This document shows, piece after piece, positions 12,241-24,320 of a stretch of DNA of 64,000 nt. The position numbers and the translations under genes were made by a program. A model generated the notes under the pieces. It was given only the letters and a program-made list of their open reading frames with translations, was not told the origin of the DNA and did not search any database. Source of the DNA: Panulirus ornatus (Eukaryota; Arthropoda; Malacostraca; Decapoda; Palinuridae); NCBI RefSeq assembly GCF_036320965.1, contig NC_092269.1:34160343-34224342 (forward strand), in the 5' to 3' direction. Every line of letters starts with the position of its first letter. The first letter of the stretch is position 1.

Positions 12241-12699
12241 TTCACTAGAAATCAACTTGTACTGTTTACCGTGCCTGTGTCTGGCCAGTCTGTAAACGCT
12301 CAGGGTTCGATGAATATTCAGGCAGCGCCGCGTGGAATTCAACAATTGGTCAATTTGTAGCGTTTAAGAGCCCCATGAATTCTCAAGTCGGGCCCGCCTA
12401 GCGTGTACCCCGAGCCCCTGTTGTCGGCGAGGGGCCCAGACCACCCGGCCAACCAGGAGCGAAAGAAATCCGTGTAGCACAGAGTGTGTGTGTGTGTGGG
12501 GTAAGCCATGGTGTGGTGGGCGTCCAGCCTCACCCTCGTGGAGCCCTGTGCCGGGCGGGAACCAAGGCATTGTTTACGTCCGGGCCCGTTCGGATCCTCC
12601 CAGCGACCGCGCGCTCTGGTGGGGGGGGTATCTGATGTATGGACGAATGTAGGCCATATTTTAGGTCATTGTTTGTTGATGTCAACGCTAGACAATGCG

Positions 12700-12780
<81 letters not shown>

Positions 12781-14270
12781 CGACTCCATCAACATCCTTA
12801 CTGGCTGTGTATGTACCTGTGATTGCACAGTTGAGGCGCGTGAGTGTGCACACAGACACTGCTCTGGCGGGCAGTTGCCTTACACCCCCCGAGCATGGCG
12901 GTGGCCGGGCTCTGAAGTGCTTCGATTAAGTAGTTTCGACACTCAGGGTTGATGACGGCCTCCGTCAGGGTGGGGGAGTAAGAAGCGGTAGAGCCTCGTC
13001 GTTGCGGCCGCGTTATCCCAGGCGGGAAGGTTTTGCAGACGACGAATTTCACGTAGTATTTTCTGTCTCTCTTGAGTAATGACGAGAAAGTGGCGGCAGT
13101 GGGTGAGGTGCGAATGCTTCTAGACCGCACGCGTCATGCTGTCTTCTTCCTCCTCCTCCTCTTCCTCCTCCTCCTCCTCTTTTTCTTCTTCTTCTTCTTC
13201 TTCTTCTTCTGTCTCCTCTCTCTCTTAAATGATAGCTTCACAGGGACATAAACATTGTTCTCAGCTGAGCCACAGGTCGCTTGGAATGAGGGGTTGGGGG
13301 ATCGTCTTACGATTTTCCTCGTTTGTTTTCCGTGTGTTGTGGGGGATTGAATAGGTGGGTGGGTGGATGGAGGCTCGGATATTACCTTCCGCGGGGCATG
13401 ATTTATGGAGGTCTTGCCATGTCCTCGTCCCTGTTGTGGAGACCTCAGCATGTCCCACGTCCCTCTTACCCTCGACCTGGCTCCATTACGAGGGTCCTTG
13501 GCCGATAATTGCTCAAACGAAGATCTGAAATCTTATGTGGTGGTGAGTTGGACGTCTTTTGAACTCGGGCGTCTATACCGGGTGGCCAGAGCCTCATCTT
13601 ACAACAGTAGGGGTTTACGGTATACCTCCAAGAAGAAGAGAGGATGATATGGTATACCTTCCAGGACTTATGACCTCATTTCAGGGCGAGAGGTCAGAAA
13701 GGCCATACCGCGTAGGGGCAACAACTTGGTCCCAGATTTAGGGACTGTAGAAGGCGCTGTAAGTTCTGCCACGACCCCATACGTTATGGCTTTATGGGTA
13801 GGGATGTTTAGTGTTGAAGAGGATGAAACCACACACACACACACACACACACTCACTCTAAGTCGACTATGACTAAGATGTTATGTTTGGGTCGGTTTAC
13901 GGCCCTTGTTCTTATTACAGGATAGCCAAGAGCAGGAGTGTGTGTGTGTGAGGGTTGGAGCATCCTCATCGTGTGCTTCCTCTTCTGGGCACTGGGGTGA
14001 CGCCGTTAGACCTGCTATGGCGCGTTCGTTCCCAGAGCGTCTGAAGTAGTGGTGCCTCTAGGGATTTAAAGGCAGTTCACTTCTGGAGGTTGTTGGCTTG
14101 CCCCGTGGGGGTCCCCTCTTCTTCCCCGAGCCTGACAGCTTTATGTTAAAAGCGCCAACTTCGGGTGTCAGGCAAATTACGCCGGGAATTTTATTTTCTT
14201 GTTTGTTATAGAAACTTATGCCGGATACATCCCTCAGAGCGAGTGATTATATACCTACAAACAGCATATT
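12240..14270. other. Unique sequence with embedded microsatellites, no gene recognised
   Basis: Contains (TA)n at about 12702-12780, a TCC/TTC tract at about 13141-13210 and (AC)n at about 13831-13852. Open frames here are short and either repetitive or without a recognisable motif. Confidence 0.5.
12702..12780. repeat. (TA)n microsatellite
   Basis: Pure TA dinucleotide run with one GTATAT interruption at the right end. Confidence 0.97.
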
Positions 14271-14289
14271 TATAGCCACAGGTCCTGGA

Positions 14290-14560
14290 CGCTCCGAGCC
14301 CTTAAATCTAAGGTTTTCTGGACGTTGTGGAAGACCTTAAATCTAAGATCTTCTGGGCGCTCCGAGCCCTTAAATCTGAGGTTTTCTGGACTGTGTGTAA
14401 GACCTTAAATCTCTGCTTCTGGACGCTACAAGCCCTTAAATCTAAGGTTTTCTGGACGTTGTGGAAGCCCTTAAATCTAAGGTCTTCTGGACGCTACGAG
14501 CCCTTAGAATCTGAGGTTTTCTGGACGTTGTGGAAGCCCTTAAATCCCTGCTTGTGGACG
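14290..14560. repeat. About 60-bp tandem repeat
   Basis: Units containing CCCTTAAATCTAAGGTTTTC and TGGACGTTGTGGAAG or TGGACGCTACGAG alternate four to five times with moderate divergence. One forward frame stays open through it (134 codons, 14327-14731), but it has no recognisable domain. Confidence 0.8.
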
Positions 14561-14869
14561 CCGAGGGCCGCCGCCGCGCCCCCAAACACCTCCCCCCCCC
14601 CTTCAAACCTGAAACGTCATGTGTTCTTCATTATTGACTCCGTCCGATGCTTGGCCAAGGCGGTGCGGTGTGGCCAGGGGCCCCTGAGGTTCATAGAAAT
14701 ATGTCCAGTGATTAATCCTGGCCATCCTTGATGATTAAGCTCTCGAGGTGATTGTTCCCCTGGTTATTATCGTCGTGTAGCGGGGATGATGGTGTGTGTG
14801 TGTGTGTGTGTGTGTGCTGAAGTCATCAGAGGGGGGACAAGGTGGAGTGGAGGGGGCTTCTTGTGTCCC

Positions 14870-15545
14870 TCTTGCCTTCCAGGATGTGTGGTCTGTGCTG
14901 GTTGGTATCGGCCATCCAGGATGTGTTACTGCCTGCCTTCCAGAATGTTACTGCTTGGCTTCCAGGATGTGGTCTCGTGTTACTAGCCTTCCAGGATGTG
15001 TTACTGGCCTTCCAGCGTGTGTTACTGCCTGCCTTCCCGAATGTTATTGCTTGGCTTCCAGGATGTGGTCACGTGTTACAAGCCTTCCAGGATGTGGTCT
15101 CGTGTTACTAGCCTTCCAGGATGTGATACTGGCATACCAGGATGTGTTACTGGCCTTCCAGGATGTGGTCTCGTGTTACTAGCCTTCCAGGATGTGATAC
15201 TGGCATACCAGGATGTGTTACTGGCCTTCCAGGATGTGGTCTCGTGTTACTAGCCTTCCAGGATGTGATACTGGCATACCAGGATGTGTTACTGGCCTTC
15301 CAGGATGTGGTCTCGTGTTACTAGCCTTCCAGGATGTGATACTGGCATACCAGGATGTGTTACTGGCCTTCCAGGATGTGGTCTCGTGTTACTAGCCTTC
15401 CAGGATGTGGTCTCGTGTTACTAGCCTTCCAGGATGTGGTCTCGTGTTACTAGCCTTCCAGGATGTGGTCTCGTGTTACTAGCCTTCCAGGATGTGTTAC
15501 TGGCCTTCCAGGATGTGTTATTGCTTGCCTTCCAGGATGTGGTCC
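14870..15545. repeat. Higher-order minisatellite, 71-bp unit of CCAGGATGTG monomers
   Basis: The monomer is about 21-26 bases containing CCTTCCAGGATGTG. From about 15110 to 15395 three monomer types (GGTCTCGTGTTACTAG, ATACTGGCATA, TTACTGG) form an almost perfect 71-base higher-order unit repeated four times. Flanking monomers are less ordered. Identical peptide frames recur 71 bases apart, which reflects the repeat and not coding. Confidence 0.93.
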
Positions 15546-15852
15546 TGGTTGTCCAGCCGACTGTGGGTTGTTGAGTGGGTTTTAGTGGGGCGTAGTGGTT
15601 TAGGAGGGGACAGGTGGGTGGTTTCGGAAGGTGATTGGCTCATGAAATACTGGAAGTGAGATGGTTGTTAGTGGGTTACAAGGTGGCCTATGGGGGGGGG
15701 GGAGATTAGGTGAAGGTTGTTGGGGTGAGGGGAGGGAGGGAGGAGGGATTAGAAGTGGGTGATTGGTGAGTTAAGGGAGGGATTCGAAGGAGGGAGTGGC
15801 TTGAGTTGGAGAGATTAGACATGACAAGCGAACGTTGGCTTGGGGAAAGGAT

Positions 15853-15879
15853 CACACACACACACACACACACATACAT

Positions 15880-15946
<67 letters not shown>
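15853..15946. repeat. (CA)n/(CATA)n compound microsatellite
   Basis: CA run, then CATA tetranucleotides, then a longer CA run. Confidence 0.97.
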
Positions 15947-15947
<1 letters not shown>

Positions 15948-15959
15948 CGTCGAAGGTTT

Positions 15960-16480
15960 GGCCACTACGTCATCGACGACGAAGCATCGCGTCGCGTTGC
16001 GTTGCGTTGCGTTGCGTCCCAAAGAAAACGGATGTCGTCCTTCACTCCTCCTGTATTAGAACCTGTGGCGTCCAATGGCAGATCACGCGACGGGACGGGT
16101 TCAAAATCGAGCGACACTCTGGCAGCCGTTGTATGGGGAGAACCGACGTTACTGTCACGTGGGTATGGCACTGTATTTACCCCAACCCAACCCACCCACC
16201 CACCCCAGAGTGGCGCATGCGCGTTTCCCTACCACAAGCTGACCGGGATGATTTTATATGGCGGGTTGGATTTACGTGCTCGGTGTCGTCACTTCGGCGT
16301 CATGCGTCGGCTCGCTGACGTAGTGGCGGCAGCGGCAGCGGCAGTAGCAGTAAGGGCGGCTGCGGGGCGGGGCGGGGCGGGTGTGTGTTAGCAGCAGGAG
16401 GAGAGGAGGAGGAGGAGGAGGGAGAAGCTGGCGGCGAGCGGCGGGCAAGTTGGGTTATGAGTCAGGATGTCTGGCGGTCA
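15960..16480. promoter_or_regulatory. CpG- and GC-box-rich segment (tentative)
   Basis: Locally CpG-rich sequence with a run of GTTGC/CGTTG repeats near 15990, GGC-rich trinucleotides at 16325-16360 and three overlapping GGGGCGGGG boxes at about 16363-16381. Such GC-boxes resemble Sp-family binding sites. No downstream exon was recognised, so a promoter role is only a possibility; simple GC repeat expansion is the alternative. Confidence 0.25.
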
Positions 16481-16594
16481 GGCAGGATCATCTACTACCC
16501 CCCCAACCCCCCTACCTCTCCCCCTCCCCCCTCACTACCGCGCCGCAGCCGATGTCGCAGAAGAAAAACCGACCAAATTACCCGCGCGCGTCGG

Positions 16595-16627
<33 letters not shown>

Positions 16628-16693
16628 CCTCACTGGGGTGGGGAGGGAGAGAATTTATTTTTTGAACCGGCCGTCTCTCCCTCACCAATTTTA

Positions 16694-16858
<165 letters not shown>

Positions 16859-16914
16859 CGTCCTAACATCAATGCGTTGTTATTAGTTGATTACCAGCAG
16901 TTCATATACTGTAG

Positions 16915-16916
<2 letters not shown>

Positions 16917-16991
<75 letters not shown>
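16917..16991. repeat. (TA)n microsatellite
   Basis: Pure TA run ending about 30 bases before the dispersed element at 17020. Confidence 0.98.
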
Positions 16992-16994
<3 letters not shown>

Positions 16995-17019
16995 CGCTCG
17001 TTGTACGTTTTGGACAATC

Positions 17020-17170
17020 AAATGTTTACCAAATGGCGTCCTAGCTTCGTCTCTTCGATGTATATCAACTGACTGATATATTTCTCTCTTGTCTCTCCCC
17101 TGATGATGTGATTATTACACGAAAGTGCACTTGGGAACTTTTCGTGTTTCATTTTCCCCGTGGACTCGTA
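17020..17170 (+). mobile_element. Dispersed (TA)n-linked element, longer form
   Basis: Begins ATGTTTACCAAATGGCGTCC, continues through TCGATGTATATCAACTGACTG and CCCTGATGATGTGATTATTA, and ends with the shared CACGAAAGTGCACTTGGG and CCCCGTGGACTC segments. It is near-identical to the copy at 29936-30090. This adds about 85 bases of left sequence compared with the copy at 7048. (TA)n lies just upstream. Non-coding as far as I can see. Confidence 0.75.
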
Positions 17171-17554
17171 TATATTCGTCCCGAGTCGCTTTTGTGAGGG
17201 AGTCATAAAAGTCTTTATCATAGTGGAGTCTTTTATTTTCTTATTTAGGTGGGTTAGGGATGTTTACCGCCACCTGTTGACCCCTGGGGAATGAAAGAAT
17301 GCAAAGGTGGCAACAGGTGGGGCGTCTATCAAAACAAAGCGAAACCCCCTCCTTCCCCCAGCTCAGGGAGAGCCGTTTAAAAAACAAACAAACTTAATTT
17401 TGTGTTTAGAGTTAAGACTTCATATCACGTTTTCATTTTGCGTTTAAAATTAAAGACTCTACATCACGTTTTCATTACAGGCGAGAGGGGGGACATCTAC
17501 AGAGTGTGTATTACAGACTTTTTTTAAGTAAATAGTCGACAGTTCACGAGGACA

Positions 17555-18058
17555 GCAACGTACATTCACAGGGATCAAGCAATGTACATTCACAGGGATC
17601 AAGCAATGTACATTCACAGGGATCAAGCAATGTACATTCACAGGGATCAAGCAACGTACATTCACAGGGATCAAGCAACGTACATTCACAGGGATCAAGC
17701 AATGTACATTCACAGGGATCAAGCAACGTACATTCACAGGGATCAAGCAACGTACATTCACAGGGATCAAGTAACGTACATTCACAGGGATCAAGCAACG
17801 TACATTCACAGGGATCAAGCAACGTACATTCACAGGGATCAAGCAATGTACATTCACAGGGATCAAGCAACGTACATTCACAGGGATCAAGCAACGTACA
17901 TTCACAGGGATCAAGCAATGTACATTCACAGGGATCAAGCAACGTACATTCACAGGGATCAAGCAATGTACATTCACAGGGATCAAGCAACGTACATTCA
18001 CAGGGATCAAGCAACGTACATTCACAGGGATCAAGCAACGTACATTCACAGGGACCAA
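17555..18058. repeat. 24-bp minisatellite, 21 units
   Basis: Exactly 21 head-to-tail copies (504 bases) of GCAACGTACATTCACAGGGA plus TCAA. Nearly all variation is C versus T at the fifth base, so the CpG is intact in 14 units and TpG in 7. Both strands are open in at least one frame because 24 is a multiple of three. No translation evidence. Confidence 0.97.
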
Positions 18059-18386
18059 GTCACTGGGAGATATATTTTGTGTGAAGTTGTGCGTCGTCTT
18101 CAGCGAACATATTGTATTTGTCTTCTATCTTCTTCCAGTGTTTGGCCATTTGGTTACTTGCGCTCCAAACTCGAGGCCTCCTGGAAGGTGTGATTGGGAA
18201 ATGGGTAACTACCGTGTTAACAACCGTTCCCAGGGACTGGCGTTGTATCCTATGTCTGGACCCATGTGAGCAAGCTTTCCCATACCCCCAGGACATCAAG
18301 GGGGGGGGGCGCTAAAATGCTTCAGCTTGGTGTGGAACGCCACCAACACATTCATCCACTCCCAGCTGAAGGAGTAGGTGTTCCGG

Positions 18387-18422
18387 TGTGTGTGTGTGTG
18401 TGTGTGTATGCGCGCGCGCGCG
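18387..18422. repeat. (GT)n/(GC)n microsatellite
   Basis: GT dinucleotides followed by alternating CG, a potential Z-DNA-forming purine-pyrimidine run. Confidence 0.9.
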
Positions 18423-18712
18423 TCTCATCATTCCTGGAAGGCGTCCCAGTAGGATGAACAAGGTGTTAGACTCTGTGGGGGCTCGGGGCGGGGCTTGGCG
18501 TAGGGGGCTGCTGTGGGAGTAACCATTGTGCCGTCTTCAGTTATCGATCCTTGGCTTGGGTGTGGACGTTGGCAACAACATTCATCCCCCGCGTCCCAGG
18601 AAGCGGATCATTACCAGGACGCCAGGGTTCGAACCCTCCCGCTGGCCCTCCTAACCAACCACGGCTGGTTTTGGTCCTCGCATCCTCGTGTTGGTGGCGA
18701 GGATCTCGCGGC

Positions 18713-18714
<2 letters not shown>

Positions 18715-18790
<76 letters not shown>

Positions 18791-18800
18791 GTCTGTCTAC
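18715..18800. repeat. (CT)n/(CTAT)n microsatellite
   Basis: CT run followed by CTAT and CTGT tetranucleotides. Confidence 0.97.
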
Positions 18801-18889
18801 CTGTCTCTCCCCTTTCTTAGGTCCTCTTCAAAGGGGGGGGAGTTTATTCTTGAGGATATTTTCATTTCTCTCGTGATTGGCGAATGCCT

Positions 18890-19105
18890 ACAATGTCTAC
18901 AAGCCGGGGTAAACGCCAAGTCGTTGTCTACAAGCCAGGGTAAACGCCAAGTCGTTGTCTACAAGCCGGGGTAAACGCCAAGTCCTTATCTACAAGCCGG
19001 GGTAAACGCCAAGTCCTTATCTACAAGCCGGGGTAAACGCCAAGTCCTTATCTACAAGCCGGGGTAAACGCCAAGTCGTTATCTACAAGCCGGGGTAAAC
19101 ACGAC
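18890..19105. repeat. 31-bp minisatellite, about 7 units
   Basis: Tandem units containing CTACAAGCCGGGGTAAACGC and CAAGTC with a period of 31 (18901, 18932 and so on). Units differ at one or two bases. Confidence 0.93.
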
Positions 19106-19109
19106 CCTT

Positions 19110-21220
19110 TATACTGGCAAGGGGAAGGAGAAGTGTTGTGTCTTTGCATGTACCTAGCCTCCTTGTTTATGTGGGGGAGATCAGCTGATTACGACGAAGG
19201 ACGAGCGCCCACACGAGGTAGCAGTCAATATTAGTGGGGCGCGTTTCAGGTCCCCAGACGCCACAGGCGTCCGTCTTTTGTTTGTTTACTCTTTGAGGTT
19301 TCGCCCTCACGTCGTCGGTCGGGCCTCTCACACTTGGCTGTGGTGATACAGGTGCGATGCCTCTCCTCTCTACCCTTTAGGTGGGGGAGGAGGGTTCGCT
19401 CATACCCGTTCGGCGATGTTGTGGGAGTCTCTCTTGCCCCGCAGGAGTTTAGCGGGATATTCAACGGCGTCGCTGAAGGTTATCGTACTCCAGAGGTGGG
19501 GTATCGTGCTCCGCGAGCTTCGCTTGTTTGTGGTCATCGTACCTTGGAGGAGGAGTTAGTTAACCGTACTCCATGTTGTCTTGACTTGCATCGTGGAGGT
19601 TTGATACCACACTGATCATTAAGCTGTCCTGCTTATGGTTTGAAATTATTTCTCTCCTAATGACTACGCTTGATACAGAACATGAGATGAGGTGGCAAGG
19701 GTTAAATTATCCTCAGTTAAGGGGTCAGATCGTGGTACGAGAGGGGGTTCGAACCGTTAAAGTTGGGGTCAGATGGTGGTATGAAAGACGTTCTAGCCAT
19801 TGCTACTCTGGATCGATTTCCCAGGTGATAGTGGGTGAAGGGGCTGCCCCCGTCTGGAGTATCTTTAATACTACGTTTACCTTTAAGCTGAACCTACAAC
19901 CTCCCGGCGCAAGCTGTGGATGCGCGTACGGCCTCCGGGCGGAGGATTTGCGCGCCGGTTGAAAGGATGGGACGTATGGCCGGAATGCGACAGACTCATC
20001 CACCAGTTCAGTGGTCGACTATGCCACCTCAGGTAGGGAAAGGACTTCCCAACTCACAACTCAGCTCCCTCACGGCTCTATAACCTTGACTGGAAGTATC
20101 TTAACTGTATTTGGGGGGACGGTCTTAACACGCGCGCGGTCATTCACGGCGACTTGATAATGGTACCCCAAGACTCCCTCCCCGTGTTGCTTGGTGTGGG
20201 GAACGGCAGCCAATATGCGGATAATAATCCTACCCCACACAATAGACCTTAAGAGTCCATTATCTTCAGCGTATCTCGAAGAGTCATGACATCATAAGGA
20301 GCTAAAATTTTGAGGTGCCTCTGCTACAGGTGAGGGGTTCCAGTCCTCGAACTAACTGGGGACATCTGTGTAAGACCTGAAAATGCGGGGCTCTGTCTGG
20401 TTGATAATGATTGCAAGGCCTTGGCACTTGGCCCCTTCGCTTCGGACTGCCAATTCCCTCACTCTTTCCTCTGGACCGTGAGTGACAGAAGTGATTTTGG
20501 CGTCACGTAACGGAAGACCTCATAGGACTCTTCAACAGGGACTATCGAAGCCTCATTTTACTGCTGCTGTAGGAGGAGAAGGAGAGAGGCGCTGGTTGAT
20601 AGATACACCAACGTTGGCCCAGCGGTTGTCCCCTCACTCCCCTGAACATTGTGAAATCTCAAGGTAAAGAAGGAACTGTTTCCCACGCCCGGGAGTCTGC
20701 ATAGGTCATGGGTTTTTCGTGTACTTCAAGGACTCGGGCAGTAGAAGTTTGAAAATGGCCTTACCTTTGCAGTTTGAATGTGCTGTGTGGATTTCGACTC
20801 TAGGGCTGGAGAACGGGGGATGGGATGGTCTAAGTATATATATATCTTTTTTCGTCAAGTACAACTCGGGTCAGAAAAAAGAATATTCCTCCCCTTGGAC
20901 TTGAAAATTTAAATAGCGTGTAAGAACACTGGCATCTACTTCGTCCTCCACCTGCCGAACCTCCGCCGGACGAAGGTGTCAAGAGACGAGATGCTCCTCC
21001 ACCTACAGGTTCAGAATCCACTTCCGGGATCACGGCTGCCCACTTTCCTCCACCCTGGGGGTCGTGAGGAGGCGTCTGGCGTCGCTAGTGTCTCCCAAGG
21101 CTTATATTTCCCTCTCGTCCTCCCTCCTTCTTCGACCTCGGCTGGAGATGGGGAAATTAGGACGGTATCAACGGATCGTAAGCCAGCAGGAAAGGGACTA
21201 TGAAGTGACATGGACCATTT
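19110..21220. other. Unique sequence, no gene recognised
   Basis: About 2.1 kb with mixed composition. Open frames are at most about 100 codons and carry no motif I recognise. A B-box-like GGTTCGAACC string lies near 19747, but no tRNA fold can be built around it. Confidence 0.5.
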
Positions 21221-21221
21221 T

Positions 21222-21226
<5 letters not shown>

Positions 21227-21297
<71 letters not shown>
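21227..21297. repeat. (CA)n/(TA)n microsatellite
   Basis: CA run directly followed by a TA run. Confidence 0.97.
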
Positions 21298-21299
<2 letters not shown>

Positions 21300-21429
21300 G
21301 AGATTCGAAATCCTTGTGACAAAGACTTTGCGATGTCGTAAAGATAGCCTTTACGTCACAGGTCGTAGACACTAGTCGTAAGTTCCAGGTTGACCTGCGA
21401 CACATGGCAGTTCAGATCCCGAGGACGAC

Positions 21430-21830
21430 CTCACTGGACGACTTAGTGACGTGATATGGTGCTGACGCTTGGCTGGACGACCCCAAGGTATATTACATAA
21501 TGCCAGCATTTGGCCGGACGACCCCAGGTGCAGTGTATAGTGCCGGGACCTAACAGGTAAGATGAATTTTGACAGCAGACCCGAAGGGACGGAGATAGCG
21601 TTCCTGCCTTTGTCTTGAGCACGCCCAGCGTGTCGCATCACTCACACAAGAAGGTAACTTGGTCGACCAGGCTGTGTGTGTGTTGCTCGTCTGCACCACT
21701 CGTGTTTTGATCCACCCACTGGTCGACCAGGCTGTGTGTGTGTGTTGCTCGTCTGCACCACTCGTGTTTTGATCCACCCACTGGTCGACCAAGGCAGGCT
21801 GGGTGTAAAGACAGCGTTTGCTCTTCAACC
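21430..21830. repeat. Short local duplications
   Basis: Two kinds of short tandem duplication lie here: units around CTTGGCTGGACGACCCCAAGG near 21470 and 21520 (TTGG..GGACGACCCC), and a 62-base unit containing CTGGTCGACCAGGCTGTGTG at 21658-21790 repeated twice to three times. No gene seen. Confidence 0.7.
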
Positions 21831-22114
21831 AATCGACCAAGCTGTGTGTAAAATAGTTTCGTAACCCCTCCAACACTTAGCGTTGAACCGCCTCTGCCCT
21901 GCCCCCTCCACAAAGAACCCATCCAGTCCCTTCTCGACGGGCTGGCTCCCTCACCCTCCCGTTTCAGAAGGATGTTTTGATTGCCAGGATCACACATGGT
22001 AGACCTGGGCGGCCGTGTGGAGGAGGGAGTAGGAAGTGCGTACACGATTGTTATCAGATGAGAGAATGTTTATATGACGCATGTCTCCTCCCAGGCTAAA
22101 ATGAGAAGAAAAAT

Positions 22115-22280
<166 letters not shown>

Positions 22281-22719
22281 CACGTAAATTTCAAAGTTAC
22301 TTTCGTGGATATTCACATGTGTTGGTGTGCCTGTGTTACGGTGTGTGTGTGTGTGTGTAGGCGAAGGTTGTCATTTTTTTGTATGAGGAAACCAAAAAGG
22401 CAATGGACCAGCTCTCCAGACCCGAAGGAAAAAAATTCCCCACCTGATGATAACCAGGAAGAGAGAGAGGGAGAAAGTGGAGTGGAGAGGGGTAGGGTCA
22501 CCCACCTGGTAACACAAGGCAGTTGGCCAATTATCTCCGGGAGGACCAAGCTAACAGCTAGGCCAGCCACAACATGAGTCTATATAAGCCAGTGTCTTGG
22601 CCTGGGGGTCATGGAAGCCCTAGCGTTGACTCAGCAGCGAAGGGTCACTTTCCACTCGAGGTTGGGTCTGAGTTCGTCCCTCCGTCAGGTTGGTGATGCT
22701 CATTCTTTTCCTGGCGTAT

Positions 22720-23735
22720 GTGTACCTAAGCCTATACATTCCAAAAGTATGTGGACCCGTGCCTGCACATTCATGATGTATGTGCACCCGTGCCTACACA
22801 TTCGTGGTGTATGTGTACCCGTGCCTACACATTCGTGATGTATGTGGACCCGTGCCTACACATTCATGATGTATGTGGACCCGTGCCTACACATTCGTGA
22901 TGTATGTGCACCCGTGCCTACACATTCATGATGTATGTGGACCCGTGCCTACACATTCATGATGTATGTGGACCCGTGCCTACACATTCATGATGTATGT
23001 GGACCCGTGCCTACACATTCATGATGTATGTGGACCCGTGCCTACACATTCATGATGTATGTGTACCCATGCCTACACATTCGTGATGTATGTGCACCCG
23101 TGCCTACACATTCATGATGTATGTGGACCCGTGCCTACACATTCATGATGTATGTGGACCCGTGCCTACACATGATGTATGTGGACCCGTGCCTACACAT
23201 TCATGATGTATGTGGACCCGTGCCTACACATTCATGATGCATGTGGACCCGTGCCTACACATTCATGATGTATGTGGACCCGTGCCTACACATTCATGAT
23301 GTATGTGTACCCGTGCCTACACATTCATGATGCATGTGGACCCGTGCCTACACATTCATGATGCATGTGGACCCGTGCCTACACATTCATGATGTATGTG
23401 TATCCATGCCTACACATTCATGATGTATGTGTACCCGTGCCTACACATTCATGATGTATGTGTACCCGTGCCTACACATTCATGATGTATGTGCACCCGT
23501 GCCTACACATTCATGATGTCTGTGTATCCGTGCCTGTACATTCATGACATGTGTGCCCGTGCCTACACATTCGTGGTGTATGTGTACCCGTGCCTACACA
23601 TTCATGATGTATGTGCACCCGTTCCTACACATTCATGATGTATGTGCACCCGTTCCTACACATTCATGATGTATGTGCACCCGTTCCTACACATTCATGA
23701 TGTATGTGCACCCGTGCCTACACATTCCTGAGGTG
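22720..23735. repeat. 31-bp minisatellite, about 32 units
   Basis: Tandem units containing GTGCCTACACATTCATGATG and TATGTGGACCC with a 31-base period. Variants at GGA/GCA/GTA and TATG/CATG define unit subtypes, and blocks of the same subtype cluster. No coding evidence. Confidence 0.96.
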
Positions 23736-23739
23736 CACC

Positions 23740-24320
23740 TGTTTAAGATCAGGTTATTCGAGTCCAGAGCTGACTGTGGCGTGGCGTCAAACCCAACATT
23801 TGGGCTGACGGTCCTAATTACCGATGTTTGGAGATTACCCTTGTGTCTCGTCTTCTGTTGAGATCACCCATTTCCCCATTACCTGTTGCCCCTTACCTGG
23901 TGCGAGAGACGTGTGCCTGATCTGGGTGAGGGCGGGCGGCCCGGCGGCAATCGCTCCCTCAGCGTCAAATTCCTCGAATAGAAGACGCCACAGGCGAAGG
24001 CCAGAGCCGCGTCGGTGTCTTACGGCCGATGATCACACCTGACCGACCCAGGATCATGGCCCTTAAAGGCACCGATAGGACCACCAGTCTTCGCTCAGGC
24101 TCTTCTAAATTCGGCTAATTATGATGCATTTGTGTAATTCGAGGTTGTGTGTTGTGTGTGTGTGTGTGCGTGTGGAGGATTGTAAGTAATTAACTTAGGC
24201 TGTGAGAGGGATGGTGTGGGAGGGCCGAGAGTGGGGAGGGGGGCCATTAAAGACGCCCTGCAGTCATTAAGGCGTAGACGACCTAAGGAGGCCTTCCTCA
24301 CGACGCGGCGCGCACACCGA
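23740..24320. other. Unique sequence, no gene recognised
   Basis: About 580 bases between two arrays, with a short (GT)n near 24150. It directly precedes the zinc-finger-linker-like array. No exon could be supported. Confidence 0.45.

Noticed and set aside
12508..12859. Open frames rich in IYIYIY (also at 16887, 22070, 27412, 30088, 32591)
   Set aside because: They are translations of (TA)n microsatellites, with short flanking sequence and no independent coding signal.
17099..17140. Hammerhead ribozyme core (CTGATGA ... GAAA) in the dispersed element at 17099 and 30015
   Set aside because: Both core boxes are present, but stem II needs a bulged base, stem III is at best three pairs, and the sequence before CTGATGA cannot pair with the sequence after the would-be cleavage site. 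Likely chance.
17555..18058. Regular short repeat, considered as a CRISPR array
   Set aside because: Units are contiguous 24-mers with no unique spacers, in a eukaryotic context.
18622..18650. B-box-like GGTTCGAACCCT (also at 19747 and 32302), possible tRNA or tRNA-derived SINE
   Set aside because: No matching A box at the right distance and no cloverleaf could be built.
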